Below are positions 9,141-19,536 of a DNA stretch of 64,000 nt, one piece after another. The stretch is from JAFAGX01 sp035623255 (lineage in GTDB: Bacteria > Acidobacteriota > Terriglobia > Terriglobales > Acidobacteriaceae), in the NCBI GenBank assembly GCA_035623255.1, contig DASPTU010000054.1, positions 1 to 64,000 of the forward strand, given 5' to 3'. The stretch's first letter is position 1. The number at the start of each line of letters is the position of its first letter. Both the position numbers and the translations under genes were made by a program. The notes beneath the pieces are model-generated. The model did not search any database. It saw only the letters and a list, made by a program, of their open reading frames with translations, and had not been told where the DNA came from.

Positions 9141-10184
9141 CTATGCCGCCTTCTCCGCGCGTGCTTCCGCGCGGGCCCGCTTCACGTCGTTGATGTCTCC
9201 CATGACGATGACGATTGAGCCATCTTGCAAAACCTGATCGCCTCCTGGGTTCACGACGAAGTCTGGGCTCTGGCGCGAGTCGGAGTTTTTGATAGCCAAC
9301 GGCAACAGCTTGTAGCGCAAATTGAGATTTAGATGGTTTAGCGATGCGCCGCTCCAACCGGAACCCTCCGGGATTTCGATCTGCTCGACCCTCACCGTTC
9401 GGCCATGTTCCTTGAGCATCAGATCGAGAAACTCCACCACCTGAGGCCGCAACACTTCACTAGCCAGCCTCAATCCGCCGATGCGGTTGGGAGAAACTGT
9501 AGAATCTGCGCCCGCCTTCAGCATGCGATCGGAAAATCTCGCTTCGTCGCTGCAACGTGCCACGATGCGAATCGATGGATTCTTTTGTCGCACGAGAAAA
9601 GTGATCACCAGATTGTCTTTGTCGGTGGATAAGCCGGCAATCAGGCCCTTGGCCTGCCCGACCCTCGTATAGTCGAGCACTGCTTCGTCAGTGGCATCCC
9701 CGATCACATAAAGAACGTCGCGACACGTTTCCCGAAACTTCTGCACCGGGTCTTCATGGCTCTCGATCACGACATAGGGAGTCCCTGCGGCCTGCAGCTC
9801 TGCCGCCACATACCTTCCCGTATCACCTAGCCCGCAGACAATATAGTGATCGGTCAGTACGCTGATCTGCTTCTCCATCTTGCGCCTCCAGAACAGGTTG
9901 CTGAGTTCGCCCTCGACCAAAAACGCCGTAACCACGGAGAAAACGTAGACCATCGTAGCTACGCCAAATAGCACAATGAAAATGTTGAAAACTCTGAGCC
10001 CGGGATTATGACTGGTGTCGATGATCTCTTGGTATCCCACCCCCGAGAGCGTGATCACCGCCATGTATACGGCCTGAAGGAAGGTTACGCTTGGCCCACC
10101 AAAAGCCAGATAGCCACTGATGCTTACAACCGAGATCGTCAGTAGCGCCAGGAGTGAGTAGGTGAGCCTTCGACGCAGATTCAT
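9141..10184 (-). CDS. potassium channel protein with TrkA-N and TrkA-C (RCK) domains
   Basis: 347 aa. There are two membrane helices (residues ~8-28 and ~68-92) with a pore loop between them, whose filter reads SGVGYQE instead of the usual TVGYG(D/E). An RCK module follows with a Rossmann GxGxxG (GLGDTG) at ~118 and a TrkA-C-type domain at the C terminus (~265-335). It should form a tetrameric, ligand-gated K+ channel in the inner membrane. It is a single gene, separated from the flanking genes by noncoding gaps. Confidence 0.85.
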   Translation of the reverse strand: MNLRRRLTYSLLALLTISVVSISGYLAFGGPSVTFLQAVYMAVITLSGVGYQEIIDTSHNPGLRVFNIFIVLFGVATMVYVFSVVTAFLVEGELSNLFWRRKMEKQISVLTDHYIVCGLGDTGRYVAAELQAAGTPYVVIESHEDPVQKFRETCRDVLYVIGDATDEAVLDYTRVGQAKGLIAGLSTDKDNLVITFLVRQKNPSIRIVARCSDEARFSDRMLKAGADSTVSPNRIGGLRLASEVLRPQVVEFLDLMLKEHGRTVRVEQIEIPEGSGWSGASLNHLNLNLRYKLLPLAIKNSDSRQSPDFVVNPGGDQVLQDGSIVIVMGDINDVKRARAEARAEKAA

Positions 10185-10488
10185 GCGTGTTTCCGGTGGG
10201 GGAGGAGACGCATTTTAGCATGTTTTTCCCATGTTTCCGTCGCTCTCAGACCATGAAGGCACGAGCGTGCACATGAGGGAAAAGATTAGGAAGGGACTGC
10301 AAACTTTTGCAGTTGATGTTCGCCGCAACTATTCCGGAATCCTGAGGTGCGCGACTACTTGGATCAACCTATGGCCTAATTCTGTGAGTTCGGTCGCCAT
10401 TCTGGGGTCCCTTAAACCGCGTCCGCTCAGGAGATCTAGGCTGGTTCGGCCATTTGGGCTGTGCCAGTCCCGGAGCAATCGGCCGGGC
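10185..10488. other. intergenic gap of 304 bp with a near-perfect palindrome
   Basis: No plausible gene seen. Bases 10297-10312 form a 16-bp palindrome that is perfect except for the two central bases (arms CTGCAAA / TTTGCAG). It lies ~115 bp upstream of the K+ channel start and could be an operator. A short GC-rich hairpin (CCCGG / CCGGG) follows the stop of the kinase gene but has no T tract. Confidence 0.3.
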
Positions 10489-13400
10489 CTACCGTATATT
10501 CAAATCAGGGTAATAAGCGAAGTTTGCGATTGCAATTTGCTCTTTGCCTGGAAGGTAGAAGCCAAATTTGCCTGCGGCAAGATTCTTGCCCGGCGAACTC
10601 CATTTATCCAGCAGAACCCAATTTTGTCCTTCCTTGATCTGATGGACGATTTCGCCAGCCGATACGCGGATTTGGATTGACTGCAGAGTCTTCTTCTCAA
10701 ATTTGTGAGGTGTCTTGATTTCGTCTATCGCTTCGCCGTTGCGAATTACCGATCGGTAAAAATATTTGTCATCCACTTCGAAGCGGGTGTAGCTGTTGGC
10801 ATCTGCGTAGTTCAGGACCCACTGCAGGCGCTTGCCTTTCTCGAGGCTGACGGCAAAGGAAAAAATGCCCGAGCATGGTGCTGCTCCAAACAGCACAAAC
10901 GCGCCTCCTCGGCGGACGTAGCTGTTGTTTTCCGGTTTCCAGCCCGAGGGGTCATCCCATTTGTCCATGCCTTCAGGGTCAAGCACGAGATCGATTTTTC
11001 TTGTTTGTCCAGCAACAACATCCAGGCTTTTAGTACGAATTACGTCTCCATTGCTTCGTGTCGTGAGTGTGTAAGTTCCCGGGTTCAGGTTCAAGGCTGC
11101 CCCGTTAGTCACCTTGATGGGCAGTTCCCCACCTTTGATCAACGTCAGCTGCGCGTCTGCCGGCGAGAAGTTGATCTGCAATTCCCCCGTGGATGCCTGC
11201 AGCAACGCTTCCGCACCCGCTATCGATGTTTCAGAGCCTGCCGCAAACCGCTTTTGCAAACGCTTCGCTTCGAAGCGGTCCTTGCGCAGAGTTATCACGT
11301 GGTCGCCGGGAGTAATCTCGTCAAGCTTGAGATTGCCATCCCCTAGCACAGTTCCGACAGCTTTGTCATCCAGAAGGACCTGTGTTCCACTTGGCGCCCC
11401 CCGAATGCTTAATGCGGCAAAACGCGGAATGGGTATGAGGTTGAACGTCACCGTAATCTGTTCGCCCTTGCGAACTACAACTTTCCGCGGTGACACCTCT
11501 TGGAAACCGGGTTTGGCAACCGAGACGAGATACGCCTTCGGTTCCAGGTTTGCGATCCGAAGTTGTCCACCACCCTTCGTTAGCGACTTTTGCGCTCTCC
11601 CGTTCACTAATACCTGTGCGCCGTCTTGCGACGTTCTAACCAGCAGCGCGCCGATGTTCGTGCCAGACTGCAGGAACGTAGTGAGCGCCGGCGGGCCGCC
11701 GACATCAAGCGAAAACTGGTACTGATCGCCTGCATTTCTTATGAATAGCTGGTGGGCACCGGGTGGAATATCAAGCAACTCCAAGCCCCCTCGAGGGACC
11801 TTCGCCGGCGCCTGGTCATCGAGATGTACTTCGGCCTCCGGTTCACTGCAGTACACGTTCACGCTACCAGCCAGGTTCCCAACCACTACCGCCAGGACTC
11901 TCTTCGCGGTAATTGGTCCCACCACCGTTGGAGCTGTTCCCTCGTTCACCAAAAACGAAAAGTCAGCACTTCCTTGCGATCCTTCGAACTTAAGCCGGTG
12001 ATTGCCCGGCTCGACATCCTGAAACAATTGCTCGCCGTCCATGTTCGTGCCCAGAGAATCGTCCAGAAACACCGTCCCTGTGCCGGTGTCGGAGGAGACC
12101 TTTACGACTGGCAAAGCTGGTTGCAAGGTGAGGGAAATTGAGTCGGGCGTATTCGACTCGACGTTCAGTGAGGTCCTTGCAGATTGATACCCGGTGAGTT
12201 CAGCCTCGACTTGATAGTTGCCATCGGGTAAATCGACTTGCAAATCGGAAGTGCCGCGGACCTCCGTGTTAATTCGGACGGTCGCGCCTGGCGGTGACGT
12301 CTTTATGCTCACATGGCGGAGAACCGCGGCTGTAGACGAAGTCTTCTTCGGAGCCGGTTTCGACCAAAAGCTAATGCCAAGCCCGATGACCACAAACCCC
12401 GCCACTGCGACAAGCAGAACAGTTCCCCACTTTGCGAGTAGCCAACTTTGCCCCTGTGCATACTTCGGCCTGGAGGCGGCTGCAACTTGACCCTTTGGAG
12501 AAACCGGTCTTTGCGCCGCCGGGATGGGCTTCGCAGGTATAGCAACTGGCTTATCCACCTTTGGCGGTACGCTCGGCGGCGAACCTCCTGCCGATCGCAC
12601 GGCAGGAGGCGACACCTTTCCAGCCGGGGCTTGCACCTTTGCCGCTGGAGGAGCATACGCAGGCCGGATACCCGCCAGCTTAGCGGGATCCAGGCGAGCG
12701 GCTTCAGGTGGCCTTACGGCGGGAGGGGGTTCCGGCTTTGAACGCGATGCCGGTTTTGCAGGGCTTGCGACCGGTGCAGATGCCGGTGACGGAGGTCGGA
12801 CAGGAATATTTTCAATCGGCAATTTATCCGCCTGCGCCTTACCCACAGCCCCTTCGGAGTCCACAGCTCTTGCAGTTGTGCCCAGCTTGTCGGTGGCTGG
12901 CTCTGCTGGCTTCTGCCCCTGGGTACCTGACTCGCGCATCGCGGAAATCTGGTCTGTTATCTTTTGCTTTAACTCATCTATTGTGGTATGGAGCTTTTGA
13001 TCACTCCCGTAATCTCCTTCAATACGAGATACTTCCGCCAGCATGGATTGCAGCTTGGCCGGATCCAGCATCTGTGTCTTGTCCGCATCCGCCATGACCG
13101 TGATATCTATGGTTGGACTTTCCGCGGCTGGTGATTCTTTCGCCGGCGTTCGCAGGCTGTTGTTAGCCGCCGATTGAAGCGCCTGGTAGCTCTGCCGTAG
13201 TTCCGGTGATGCTAACGGCACAATTGCCGCAGCAGAGGCCAGTATCCTCAGAGCCGCCTCGTATGATTGAACTGTCAGCAACAGGCGCGCGTCCCGAAGT
13301 GTGCTCTGCAGTTTCTTATCAGCGGCCTGTGCTCGCTTGCTTTCAATTTCTCTCTGCAACAAGGCGAGTTCGGTCTGAACTGTGTCGTTCGCCGCCGGCG

Positions 13401-15810
13401 AGTTCCGAAACCCCTCGTAAAGTGCGGTGGCGCGGGCGTCATCCCCGTTGGCTAGTGCGTTTCGGACATGCTCCTTCAGTTCCATCACCGCCAGCATCGC
13501 CTGCTGTCGTTGCCGCTTACGCTGCAAAGCCTGGCGAAACTTCGTGGATTTTCCAAGCTGGGTGCTCTGGCTCTCGAGAAACTTGACCGCATCCCCATAC
13601 CGGTCCTGCCGCTCAAGCCGGTCCGCAGTCGCCACAGCCTTTTCTACCGCTGCATTGAACTCGTCGATACGGCGTTCAATATCGACGAGAACGATCTGTA
13701 GTTCCTGGTCCGCGAATTCCTGCAGCGCAGATTGCAGCAGGGCTTTCGCTTCCACATACTTGTCTTGTGAGGCTAAGCTGCGGGCCTGTTCTGCTATGGC
13801 GTCGACTTTACTCCGCTTCGCGAGATTTTCGGATTCGGTCTGCGCAAACTGCAGCAGTTCATCGAACTCGCTCGACGCAGTGTCTCGGCGCGCAGCTTCC
13901 AGGATCGCAATGGCTGCAGAATAATTCTTGGCGCGAATTGCTTCACGGGCGCGTCGGATGACCTCCGTTTTTTGTTCTTCCTGGCGCTTCGCTTCTATGC
14001 TTTGCTGCACCATCACGATCATGGCATCCAGCGAGCGCTCAGACGGGTATTTCCCCTGCGCACTCTGCAGCACGGTCATGGCTGCCTCTGGCTGCCCGGC
14101 ATCGAGCAGTCTCCGTGCTTCGGCCGTTTGTTGTTCGATGTATCGGCGCTTTTCGCTCTCTACCCTCTGCTTATCGACCATCGACTTGAGCTTGAGCAAG
14201 CCGCGATCCTCGGGATACATCTGCAAACCTTCCTGGATCCTGGCGCCGGCGGTCACATAATCTTCTTTAAGCAGCACCTCCTGAATTTGATTGGTGAGAC
14301 TTTCCAGTTGGTGACGTTGGCGCTCTTGCTGTTCCCCTGTCTTGGCAAGGGCAATCAATTCCTGCACAACTCCCATCGAAGGATCGACCGTTTCCGCTCT
14401 CTTCAAAGTCTCTAGCGCAGCCGCGAAGCGCCGAGCTGAAATCTGTTTTCTTGCCTCCCCAAGAAGCTCTTGGACCTGCTTCTGCTTTTCATGAGCAGCG
14501 AGTTCCTGGTTGATTACAAGTTGCATTGAGCGGAAATCTGAATTTTGCGGATCGACCGTAAGCCCTTCTTCTATGGCCTGCCGCGCACTCTCGAGATCAC
14601 CAGCCTCCCGTGCGAGGTCAGCGCGCTGCATCAGTTCATTGAGCTTGGCCTCGCGCCCACTGCTTTCCTGAATCGAGTCACGGAGTTGAACGATGTGCGT
14701 ATTACTGGGATCCAGTTCGGATGCCTGGTTGAGAAAGTCCATAGCCTCCGAAGTATCGGACTGCGCTAAAGCATGCTCCGCCTGAGTCAGCAGTTCCCTT
14801 GCCCGCTCGCTGCGCTGCTGCTTCTGAATCTCTTGCTGTACTTCGCGCAGCCTCACATTGGCCCGGGCATTCTGTCGATCTCGCTTCAGAACCTGCAGTA
14901 ATTGCTCTTTCGCTCTTGCCCACTGGCGCTGGGCCGCAGCCGTCTCGGCAGCCTGCAGATATTCAGAAATTCTTTCTCGCCTCCACTTTTCCAGGACCTG
15001 GCCGAGATCCAGCGCTAGCTCTTCCGCGGTCTGGTAGCGCTGCTGCGGATCTTTTGCCAGGGCACGCTGCACGATTTCATCCAGCGTCGGCGGGCAGTTC
15101 TTTAGCAGCCCACTTAAGGATGGCGCCGGCTCGTGCAAGGTCTTCATCAACATCTCGCCGGTATCTTTGCCCTCAAACGGAATCTTCCCGGTCAGCAACT
15201 GAAATAGCAGGATGCCGATGGCAAAAATGTCGCTCCTCGCGTCGACATTCGAGCCGTTGATCTGTTCCGGCGACATATACTCAAAACTGCCAATCATCTG
15301 CCCCGGTCGGGTCAGCTTTTGCATGCCCACCCGGGCGATGCCAAAATCCACGACTTTCGCGGTCCCGTCTTTGAGAATCACTATGTTGGCGGGCTTGAGG
15401 TCACGATGAATGACGTCATGCTGGTGAGCGTATTCCACCCCTTTACAAACTTGAATGATGATGTCCAGTTTGTCTTCTAGAGAAACTGAGGCGCGATTAT
15501 GCACCAGCGATTCGAGGCTCTCGCCATCCAGTAACTCCATGACGAGATACGGGTGGCCATCTTCTATGCCGAGGTCATAGATTGTGACAATGTTCGGATG
15601 CTGCAACTTACCAACAGATTGCGCTTCGAGGTTGAAGCGCTTCAGCATCTCCGGGTCTCCCTCCAGCGCCGCCGTCGTCATCTTGATGGCGACATACCGG
15701 CCGATCCCCGGGTCGATCGCCTTGTAAACCACACCCATGCCCCCGCGGCCGATGACATCAACCACTTCGTACTTGCCTATCTTCTTGCGCTGGACGTCGC
15801 CGATCGCCAT
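10489..15810 (-). CDS. giant transmembrane Ser/Thr protein kinase with TPR-like and PEGA repeats
   Basis: 1773 aa. Residues 1-~275 are a Hanks-type kinase: G-rich loop GRGGMG, VAIK lysine, HRDLKPAN catalytic loop, DFG (DFGIA), and the SPEQ activation-segment motif. Residues ~280-890 are helical TPR-like/coiled-coil repeats. A Pro/Ala/Lys-rich linker (~985-1120) leads to a membrane helix at ~1127-1150. Outside the membrane are about five PEGA-type beta domains (~1165-1530), then a C-terminal ~160-residue beta domain (~1610-1773) that looks lectin- or DUF1080-like. It is likely a sensor kinase reading an envelope signal. At more than 1700 aa it is far larger than ordinary PknB kinases. Confidence 0.9.
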   Translation of the reverse strand: MAIGDVQRKKIGKYEVVDVIGRGGMGVVYKAIDPGIGRYVAIKMTTAALEGDPEMLKRFNLEAQSVGKLQHPNIVTIYDLGIEDGHPYLVMELLDGESLESLVHNRASVSLEDKLDIIIQVCKGVEYAHQHDVIHRDLKPANIVILKDGTAKVVDFGIARVGMQKLTRPGQMIGSFEYMSPEQINGSNVDARSDIFAIGILLFQLLTGKIPFEGKDTGEMLMKTLHEPAPSLSGLLKNCPPTLDEIVQRALAKDPQQRYQTAEELALDLGQVLEKWRRERISEYLQAAETAAAQRQWARAKEQLLQVLKRDRQNARANVRLREVQQEIQKQQRSERARELLTQAEHALAQSDTSEAMDFLNQASELDPSNTHIVQLRDSIQESSGREAKLNELMQRADLAREAGDLESARQAIEEGLTVDPQNSDFRSMQLVINQELAAHEKQKQVQELLGEARKQISARRFAAALETLKRAETVDPSMGVVQELIALAKTGEQQERQRHQLESLTNQIQEVLLKEDYVTAGARIQEGLQMYPEDRGLLKLKSMVDKQRVESEKRRYIEQQTAEARRLLDAGQPEAAMTVLQSAQGKYPSERSLDAMIVMVQQSIEAKRQEEQKTEVIRRAREAIRAKNYSAAIAILEAARRDTASSEFDELLQFAQTESENLAKRSKVDAIAEQARSLASQDKYVEAKALLQSALQEFADQELQIVLVDIERRIDEFNAAVEKAVATADRLERQDRYGDAVKFLESQSTQLGKSTKFRQALQRKRQRQQAMLAVMELKEHVRNALANGDDARATALYEGFRNSPAANDTVQTELALLQREIESKRAQAADKKLQSTLRDARLLLTVQSYEAALRILASAAAIVPLASPELRQSYQALQSAANNSLRTPAKESPAAESPTIDITVMADADKTQMLDPAKLQSMLAEVSRIEGDYGSDQKLHTTIDELKQKITDQISAMRESGTQGQKPAEPATDKLGTTARAVDSEGAVGKAQADKLPIENIPVRPPSPASAPVASPAKPASRSKPEPPPAVRPPEAARLDPAKLAGIRPAYAPPAAKVQAPAGKVSPPAVRSAGGSPPSVPPKVDKPVAIPAKPIPAAQRPVSPKGQVAAASRPKYAQGQSWLLAKWGTVLLVAVAGFVVIGLGISFWSKPAPKKTSSTAAVLRHVSIKTSPPGATVRINTEVRGTSDLQVDLPDGNYQVEAELTGYQSARTSLNVESNTPDSISLTLQPALPVVKVSSDTGTGTVFLDDSLGTNMDGEQLFQDVEPGNHRLKFEGSQGSADFSFLVNEGTAPTVVGPITAKRVLAVVVGNLAGSVNVYCSEPEAEVHLDDQAPAKVPRGGLELLDIPPGAHQLFIRNAGDQYQFSLDVGGPPALTTFLQSGTNIGALLVRTSQDGAQVLVNGRAQKSLTKGGGQLRIANLEPKAYLVSVAKPGFQEVSPRKVVVRKGEQITVTFNLIPIPRFAALSIRGAPSGTQVLLDDKAVGTVLGDGNLKLDEITPGDHVITLRKDRFEAKRLQKRFAAGSETSIAGAEALLQASTGELQINFSPADAQLTLIKGGELPIKVTNGAALNLNPGTYTLTTRSNGDVIRTKSLDVVAGQTRKIDLVLDPEGMDKWDDPSGWKPENNSYVRRGGAFVLFGAAPCSGIFSFAVSLEKGKRLQWVLNYADANSYTRFEVDDKYFYRSVIRNGEAIDEIKTPHKFEKKTLQSIQIRVSAGEIVHQIKEGQNWVLLDKWSSPGKNLAAGKFGFYLPGKEQIAIANFAYYPDLNIR

Positions 15811-15993
15811 GCACCCGCCACAATCATGGAGGTTTACCTCACCCCCACACGTACCTTCCGAGATCCACCCCAGGGGGTCACTTCAGGGGAACAAGCGGCG
15901 GCCATCATACCACTAAAAGCAGCTTTTTCCAGGGTAGTTCCGGGTGCCAGCTCCAACCTAAGCAATTGAATTCAGTGCAGATCGAGGAAGCAT

Positions 15994-17403
15994 CTATCCT
16001 TCCCGCAGCTTGTAACCAGCCAAATTGCCTAAACCATCGTAGGCGGCGTACTTGTACGCCTCGCTCAGAGTGGGGAAGTTGAAGACCTGGTCGATGAACT
16101 CGTCAATGGTGCGGTTGTTGTCCAGAACCAGCATTCCGATATGAATCAGCTCGGTTGCGCTCTCCCCAATAATGCTCACCCCCAGAAGTTTCTTGTCAGG
16201 GCGCGCAAAGATCAGCTTAACCATGCCCGCAAGATCACCGGTGATGTGCCCGCGAACATTGTTTGCGTACAGGGCCCGCCCCACACAGTAATCAATTTTC
16301 TTGTCCCGGCAGGATTCCTCCGTCTCGCCAATAGCTGAGATCTCGGGGATCGTGTAAATGCCCATCGGCAACATGGCGGCAACGCGCTGCTTGTACTTAA
16401 AGCCGAAAGCATGGCACACGGCGACGCGTCCCTGTTCCATTGAAGTGGATGCCAGCGCCGGAAAGCCGACCACGTCGCCTGCCGCATAGATGTGTTCCAC
16501 GGTCGTGCGATAGTTCTCGTCAACCGAAATATATCCCCGCTCATTGATGGACAACCCTGCCTTCTCCAAACCGAGACCATCAACAGCGGCGCGCCGCCCG
16601 GCCGCGAACAACACCGCGTCGGTCTGCAGCGTCCTCCCGCTGCTCATCAAGACGTCGACACCGGACGCGTTTGTTTGGACCTTCGCAGGGCGCTCATTGA
16701 AGCAGAACCGCATGCCCAGGTCGGAGAGCCGCTGCCGAAGACGCTCAGAAATCTCCCTATCCAAGAATGGCAATAAGCGGTCTCTGCCATCTACCAACAC
16801 AACCTCTACTCCGAGCGCCATGAAAATAGAGGCGTATTCGCAGCCAATCACCCCGCCGCCGATGACCACTAGACTCGATGGGATTCGATTCATTCGCAGA
16901 AACGTGTCAGAGTCGAACACGCGGACATCGTCAAAAGCGATTCCTGCCGGGCGATGCGGCTTGCTTCCGGTCGCAATAAGAATCACCTGAGCGTGCAGTT
17001 GGCGCACACCGTTCGAGCCGGAAACTGATACGGTGTTGGCGTCTTCGAAAGAAGCCTCTCCGTGGACTAGCTCGACATGATGCAGCGAGAGATTCTGCAA
17101 GATCCTCTGCCGCTCCATCTCAACGACTTCCCGCTCGTGGTGCATAAAATCATGGATTGTAAGGTTTTCTTTGAGTGAATAGTCGATACCGTACAACCCA
17201 CGTTGCTTCAGGCCGGAGAAGTACAGCGCTGATTCACGAAGTGTTTTGCTGGGCACCGTACCAGTATTAGTTGAGCTGCCGCCCACATACTGTTCCCGCT
17301 CAATAATAGCGACGCGCTTGCCGAAGTAGGCGGCCTGGGCGCCAGCCTTCTCTCCAGCTGGCCCGCAGCCGATCACGATGAGATCAAACTCACTTGCGCC
17401 CAT
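15994..17403 (-). CDS. sthA: soluble (Si-specific) NAD(P)+ transhydrogenase
   Basis: 469 aa flavoprotein of the pyridine-nucleotide disulfide oxidoreductase fold. It has the FAD motif GCGPAGEKAG at the N terminus, the NAD(P) motif GGGVIGCEYASI at ~185, the second FAD motif YAAGD and a C-terminal dimerisation domain. Where lipoamide dehydrogenases have a redox-active CxxxxC, this protein reads GGSSTNTGTVPSKTL, so the disulfide is absent as expected for SthA. It exchanges hydride between NADPH and NADH. It is divergent from the CsgG-like gene at 17520, with a 116-bp shared promoter region. Confidence 0.85.
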   Translation of the reverse strand: MGASEFDLIVIGCGPAGEKAGAQAAYFGKRVAIIEREQYVGGSSTNTGTVPSKTLRESALYFSGLKQRGLYGIDYSLKENLTIHDFMHHEREVVEMERQRILQNLSLHHVELVHGEASFEDANTVSVSGSNGVRQLHAQVILIATGSKPHRPAGIAFDDVRVFDSDTFLRMNRIPSSLVVIGGGVIGCEYASIFMALGVEVVLVDGRDRLLPFLDREISERLRQRLSDLGMRFCFNERPAKVQTNASGVDVLMSSGRTLQTDAVLFAAGRRAAVDGLGLEKAGLSINERGYISVDENYRTTVEHIYAAGDVVGFPALASTSMEQGRVAVCHAFGFKYKQRVAAMLPMGIYTIPEISAIGETEESCRDKKIDYCVGRALYANNVRGHITGDLAGMVKLIFARPDKKLLGVSIIGESATELIHIGMLVLDNNRTIDEFIDQVFNFPTLSEAYKYAAYDGLGNLAGYKLREG

Positions 17404-17519
17404 TCATCCTCCAGCAATGCAGAAGAAGCGTGATCGCCCTTTAAGCGCAGAAATTCTAGCAGGTACCTCTCGGTTGTCTGGGGTCGTACTCTGCCATATA
17501 ATGCCGCGGGGTTTTTGCC

Positions 17520-18488
17520 ATGCGCTTAGAGCGTTGTTTGGCGCTGGTTCTGTTCCTCTCCGCCAGCGTCTGGTGCCAGGTTTCACCGAAAAAGAGAATA
17601 GCGATTTTCGATTTTGACAACGCTGCTGTCCAAGGTGGCGTAAGCACGGGTTTCTTTCAGACTAACGGTCCCGATATCGGAAAGGGTGTGTCCGAACTCC
17701 TGATCGCGAAACTTGTCCAAGACGGTACCGTGACGGTGATCGAGCGCAGCGCGATCGACAAGGTTCTCGCCGAGCAAAACCTCACCAACAGCGACCGTAC
17801 TGATCCGGTTACAGCCGCGAAACTCGGCAGAGTGCTCGGGGTAGACGCCATCGTGTTGGGCACGATTACGCACTACGAGTACGACGAGAAAATCAAGGGA
17901 CATGCGAACCCTTTTCCTGGAATGGTGGGCGCTAGCAGCGGAACCAAAGCCAAGTACGACATTCGGGCGAAAATTGCGATTAGTGGCCGGGTGGTGAGTC
18001 CTGACACGGCGGAAGTCTTGTCGGTATGCGAAGGAGTGGGTGAAACCAACCGCAAGAACGTCAAGACCGATCTCCGCGACGTGGGGGGCCGAGTGCTCAT
18101 GGCGAGTGGTGCTAACAGCCCCGTCATGTCTGAATCAGTGGACAAAGCGGTCGCACAACTGGCTGCGTCACTTGAACCGCAGTTCGCAAAACTCCCACAA
18201 CGCTCGCCCGTGATTGATGGCCTTGTCGCCGACGCTAGCGATTCGGGGAAACTGGTGCTGAACGTTGGTGCACACGATGGCTTGCGAGTTGGAGACCACC
18301 TTCAGGTGTTGCGGGCCGGCAAGGAAATCCACGATCCAGTGACTGGCAAGCTGCTAATGCGGGACGACACTCTCCTTGGTGAGGCGGTAATAACCAGCGT
18401 CAACGATGTTTCAGCCGTCGCCCAGTACAACGGCGCCGAGCCTGCTAAGGTTCGCGATGTCGTGAGAAGCATTCCAAAGCAACACTGA
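17520..18488 (+). CDS. CsgG-family secreted protein, paralogue 1
   Basis: 322 aa with a signal peptide (residues 1-~20), then a CsgG-like domain: KKRIAIFDFDN, VSELLIAKLVQDGTVTVIERSAIDKVLAEQ, AAKLGRVLGVDAIVLGTITHY. A C-terminal domain of ~90 residues (VADASDSGKLVLNVGAHDGLRVGDHLQVLR) resembles a flagellar-FlgT-C/LptE-like beta domain. There is no clear lipobox, unlike E. coli CsgG, so a curli-export role is not supported. It is the first of three tandem paralogues followed by a Ser/Thr kinase. Confidence 0.75.
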   Translation: MRLERCLALVLFLSASVWCQVSPKKRIAIFDFDNAAVQGGVSTGFFQTNGPDIGKGVSELLIAKLVQDGTVTVIERSAIDKVLAEQNLTNSDRTDPVTAAKLGRVLGVDAIVLGTITHYEYDEKIKGHANPFPGMVGASSGTKAKYDIRAKIAISGRVVSPDTAEVLSVCEGVGETNRKNVKTDLRDVGGRVLMASGANSPVMSESVDKAVAQLAASLEPQFAKLPQRSPVIDGLVADASDSGKLVLNVGAHDGLRVGDHLQVLRAGKEIHDPVTGKLLMRDDTLLGEAVITSVNDVSAVAQYNGAEPAKVRDVVRSIPKQH

Positions 18489-18570
18489 TGTCCGCATGAC
18501 GGGGTTGTCGGTGATCCCGCCATTTGAGAGACCACGAATGTTGCCAATTCTTCGCCCACTTCAGAACAGA

Positions 18571-19536
18571 ATGTCAACCCGGCTCCTAATTATCGTGCTG
18601 GTGTTTGCAGCGACAGCCACTTGGGCGCAGGAATCGCCGAAAAGAAGGGTCGCTGTCTTCGACTTCGGCAATGCCGCCGTCCAAAGCGGCATCACCAGCC
18701 CCTATCTGCAAACGGACACCGTTGACGTGGGAAAGGCTATTTCTGAACTACTGGTCAGCAAACTCGTGCAGGACGGAAACGTGAGCGTTGTTGAAAGGAT
18801 AGCGATAGACAAGGTTCTATCTGAGCAGAATCTCGCCAATAGTGACCGTGCCGATCCCGGTACCGCTGCCAAACTCGGCAAGTTGCTCGGAGCGGATGCC
18901 ATCATTCTGGGCGCCATCACTCACTACGACTACGATGAAAAGATGAAGGGATACGTAGGCGGAGGACGAAGAAAGCGAGGATCCGGACCACCTCAGGCCA
19001 AGTACGATATGACCGCAAAGTTACAAATCATGACCCGCCTCGTTAGCTCCGATACCGCGGAAATCCTGGCCGTTTTCGAGGGCCTCGGGGAAAGCGATCG
19101 CCAGAACGTCGTTATGGATGTGCGTGATACTAGTGGCAAAATCATGCAAGCTGTCGGCCCAAACAACCCGGCACTCAACGAATCAATGGACAAAGCTGTC
19201 GCGCAAGTCGCGGCACAACTTGCTCCCCAGTTCGCTAAGCTTCCACCGCATGCCCCCGTAGTCGAGGGATTGGTCGCAGATGCCAGTGACTCGGGAAAAC
19301 TAGTCCTCAATGTTGGTGCACAGCACGGCCTTAAGGTGGGTGACCACCTCCAGGTCTTGCGAGCGGGCAAGGAAATCCGCGATCCTGCGACCGGTAAGCT
19401 GCTGATGCGTGAAGATACGGTTTTGGGCGAGGCCGTGGTCATAGGCATCACCGATGTCGCGGCCGTGGCGCAATATAATGGGGCGGAGCCAGCTAAGGTT
19501 CGCGACCTTGTTAGGAGTCTGCCTGCAAAACCCTGA
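18571..19536 (+). CDS. CsgG-family secreted protein, paralogue 2
   Basis: 321 aa from ATG 18571; the frame is open further upstream (ATG at 18538 and 18496), but 18571 places the signal peptide MSTRLLIIVLVFAATATWAQ at the N terminus. It has the same two-domain plan as paralogue 1 and is nearly identical to it in the C-terminal domain (VADASDSGKLVLNVGAQHGLKVGDHLQVLRAGKEI), indicating a fairly recent tandem duplication. One difference is a glycine/arginine-rich loop (GGGRRKRGSG) in the CsgG domain. Probably cotranscribed with paralogue 1, whose stop is 83 bp upstream. Confidence 0.75.
   Translation: MSTRLLIIVLVFAATATWAQESPKRRVAVFDFGNAAVQSGITSPYLQTDTVDVGKAISELLVSKLVQDGNVSVVERIAIDKVLSEQNLANSDRADPGTAAKLGKLLGADAIILGAITHYDYDEKMKGYVGGGRRKRGSGPPQAKYDMTAKLQIMTRLVSSDTAEILAVFEGLGESDRQNVVMDVRDTSGKIMQAVGPNNPALNESMDKAVAQVAAQLAPQFAKLPPHAPVVEGLVADASDSGKLVLNVGAQHGLKVGDHLQVLRAGKEIRDPATGKLLMREDTVLGEAVVIGITDVAAVAQYNGAEPAKVRDLVRSLPAKP

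Noticed and set aside
15994..17403. Lack of the CxxxxC redox pair as a sign of an inactive lipoamide dehydrogenase
   Set aside because: The soluble transhydrogenase family normally lacks this disulfide, so nothing is missing.
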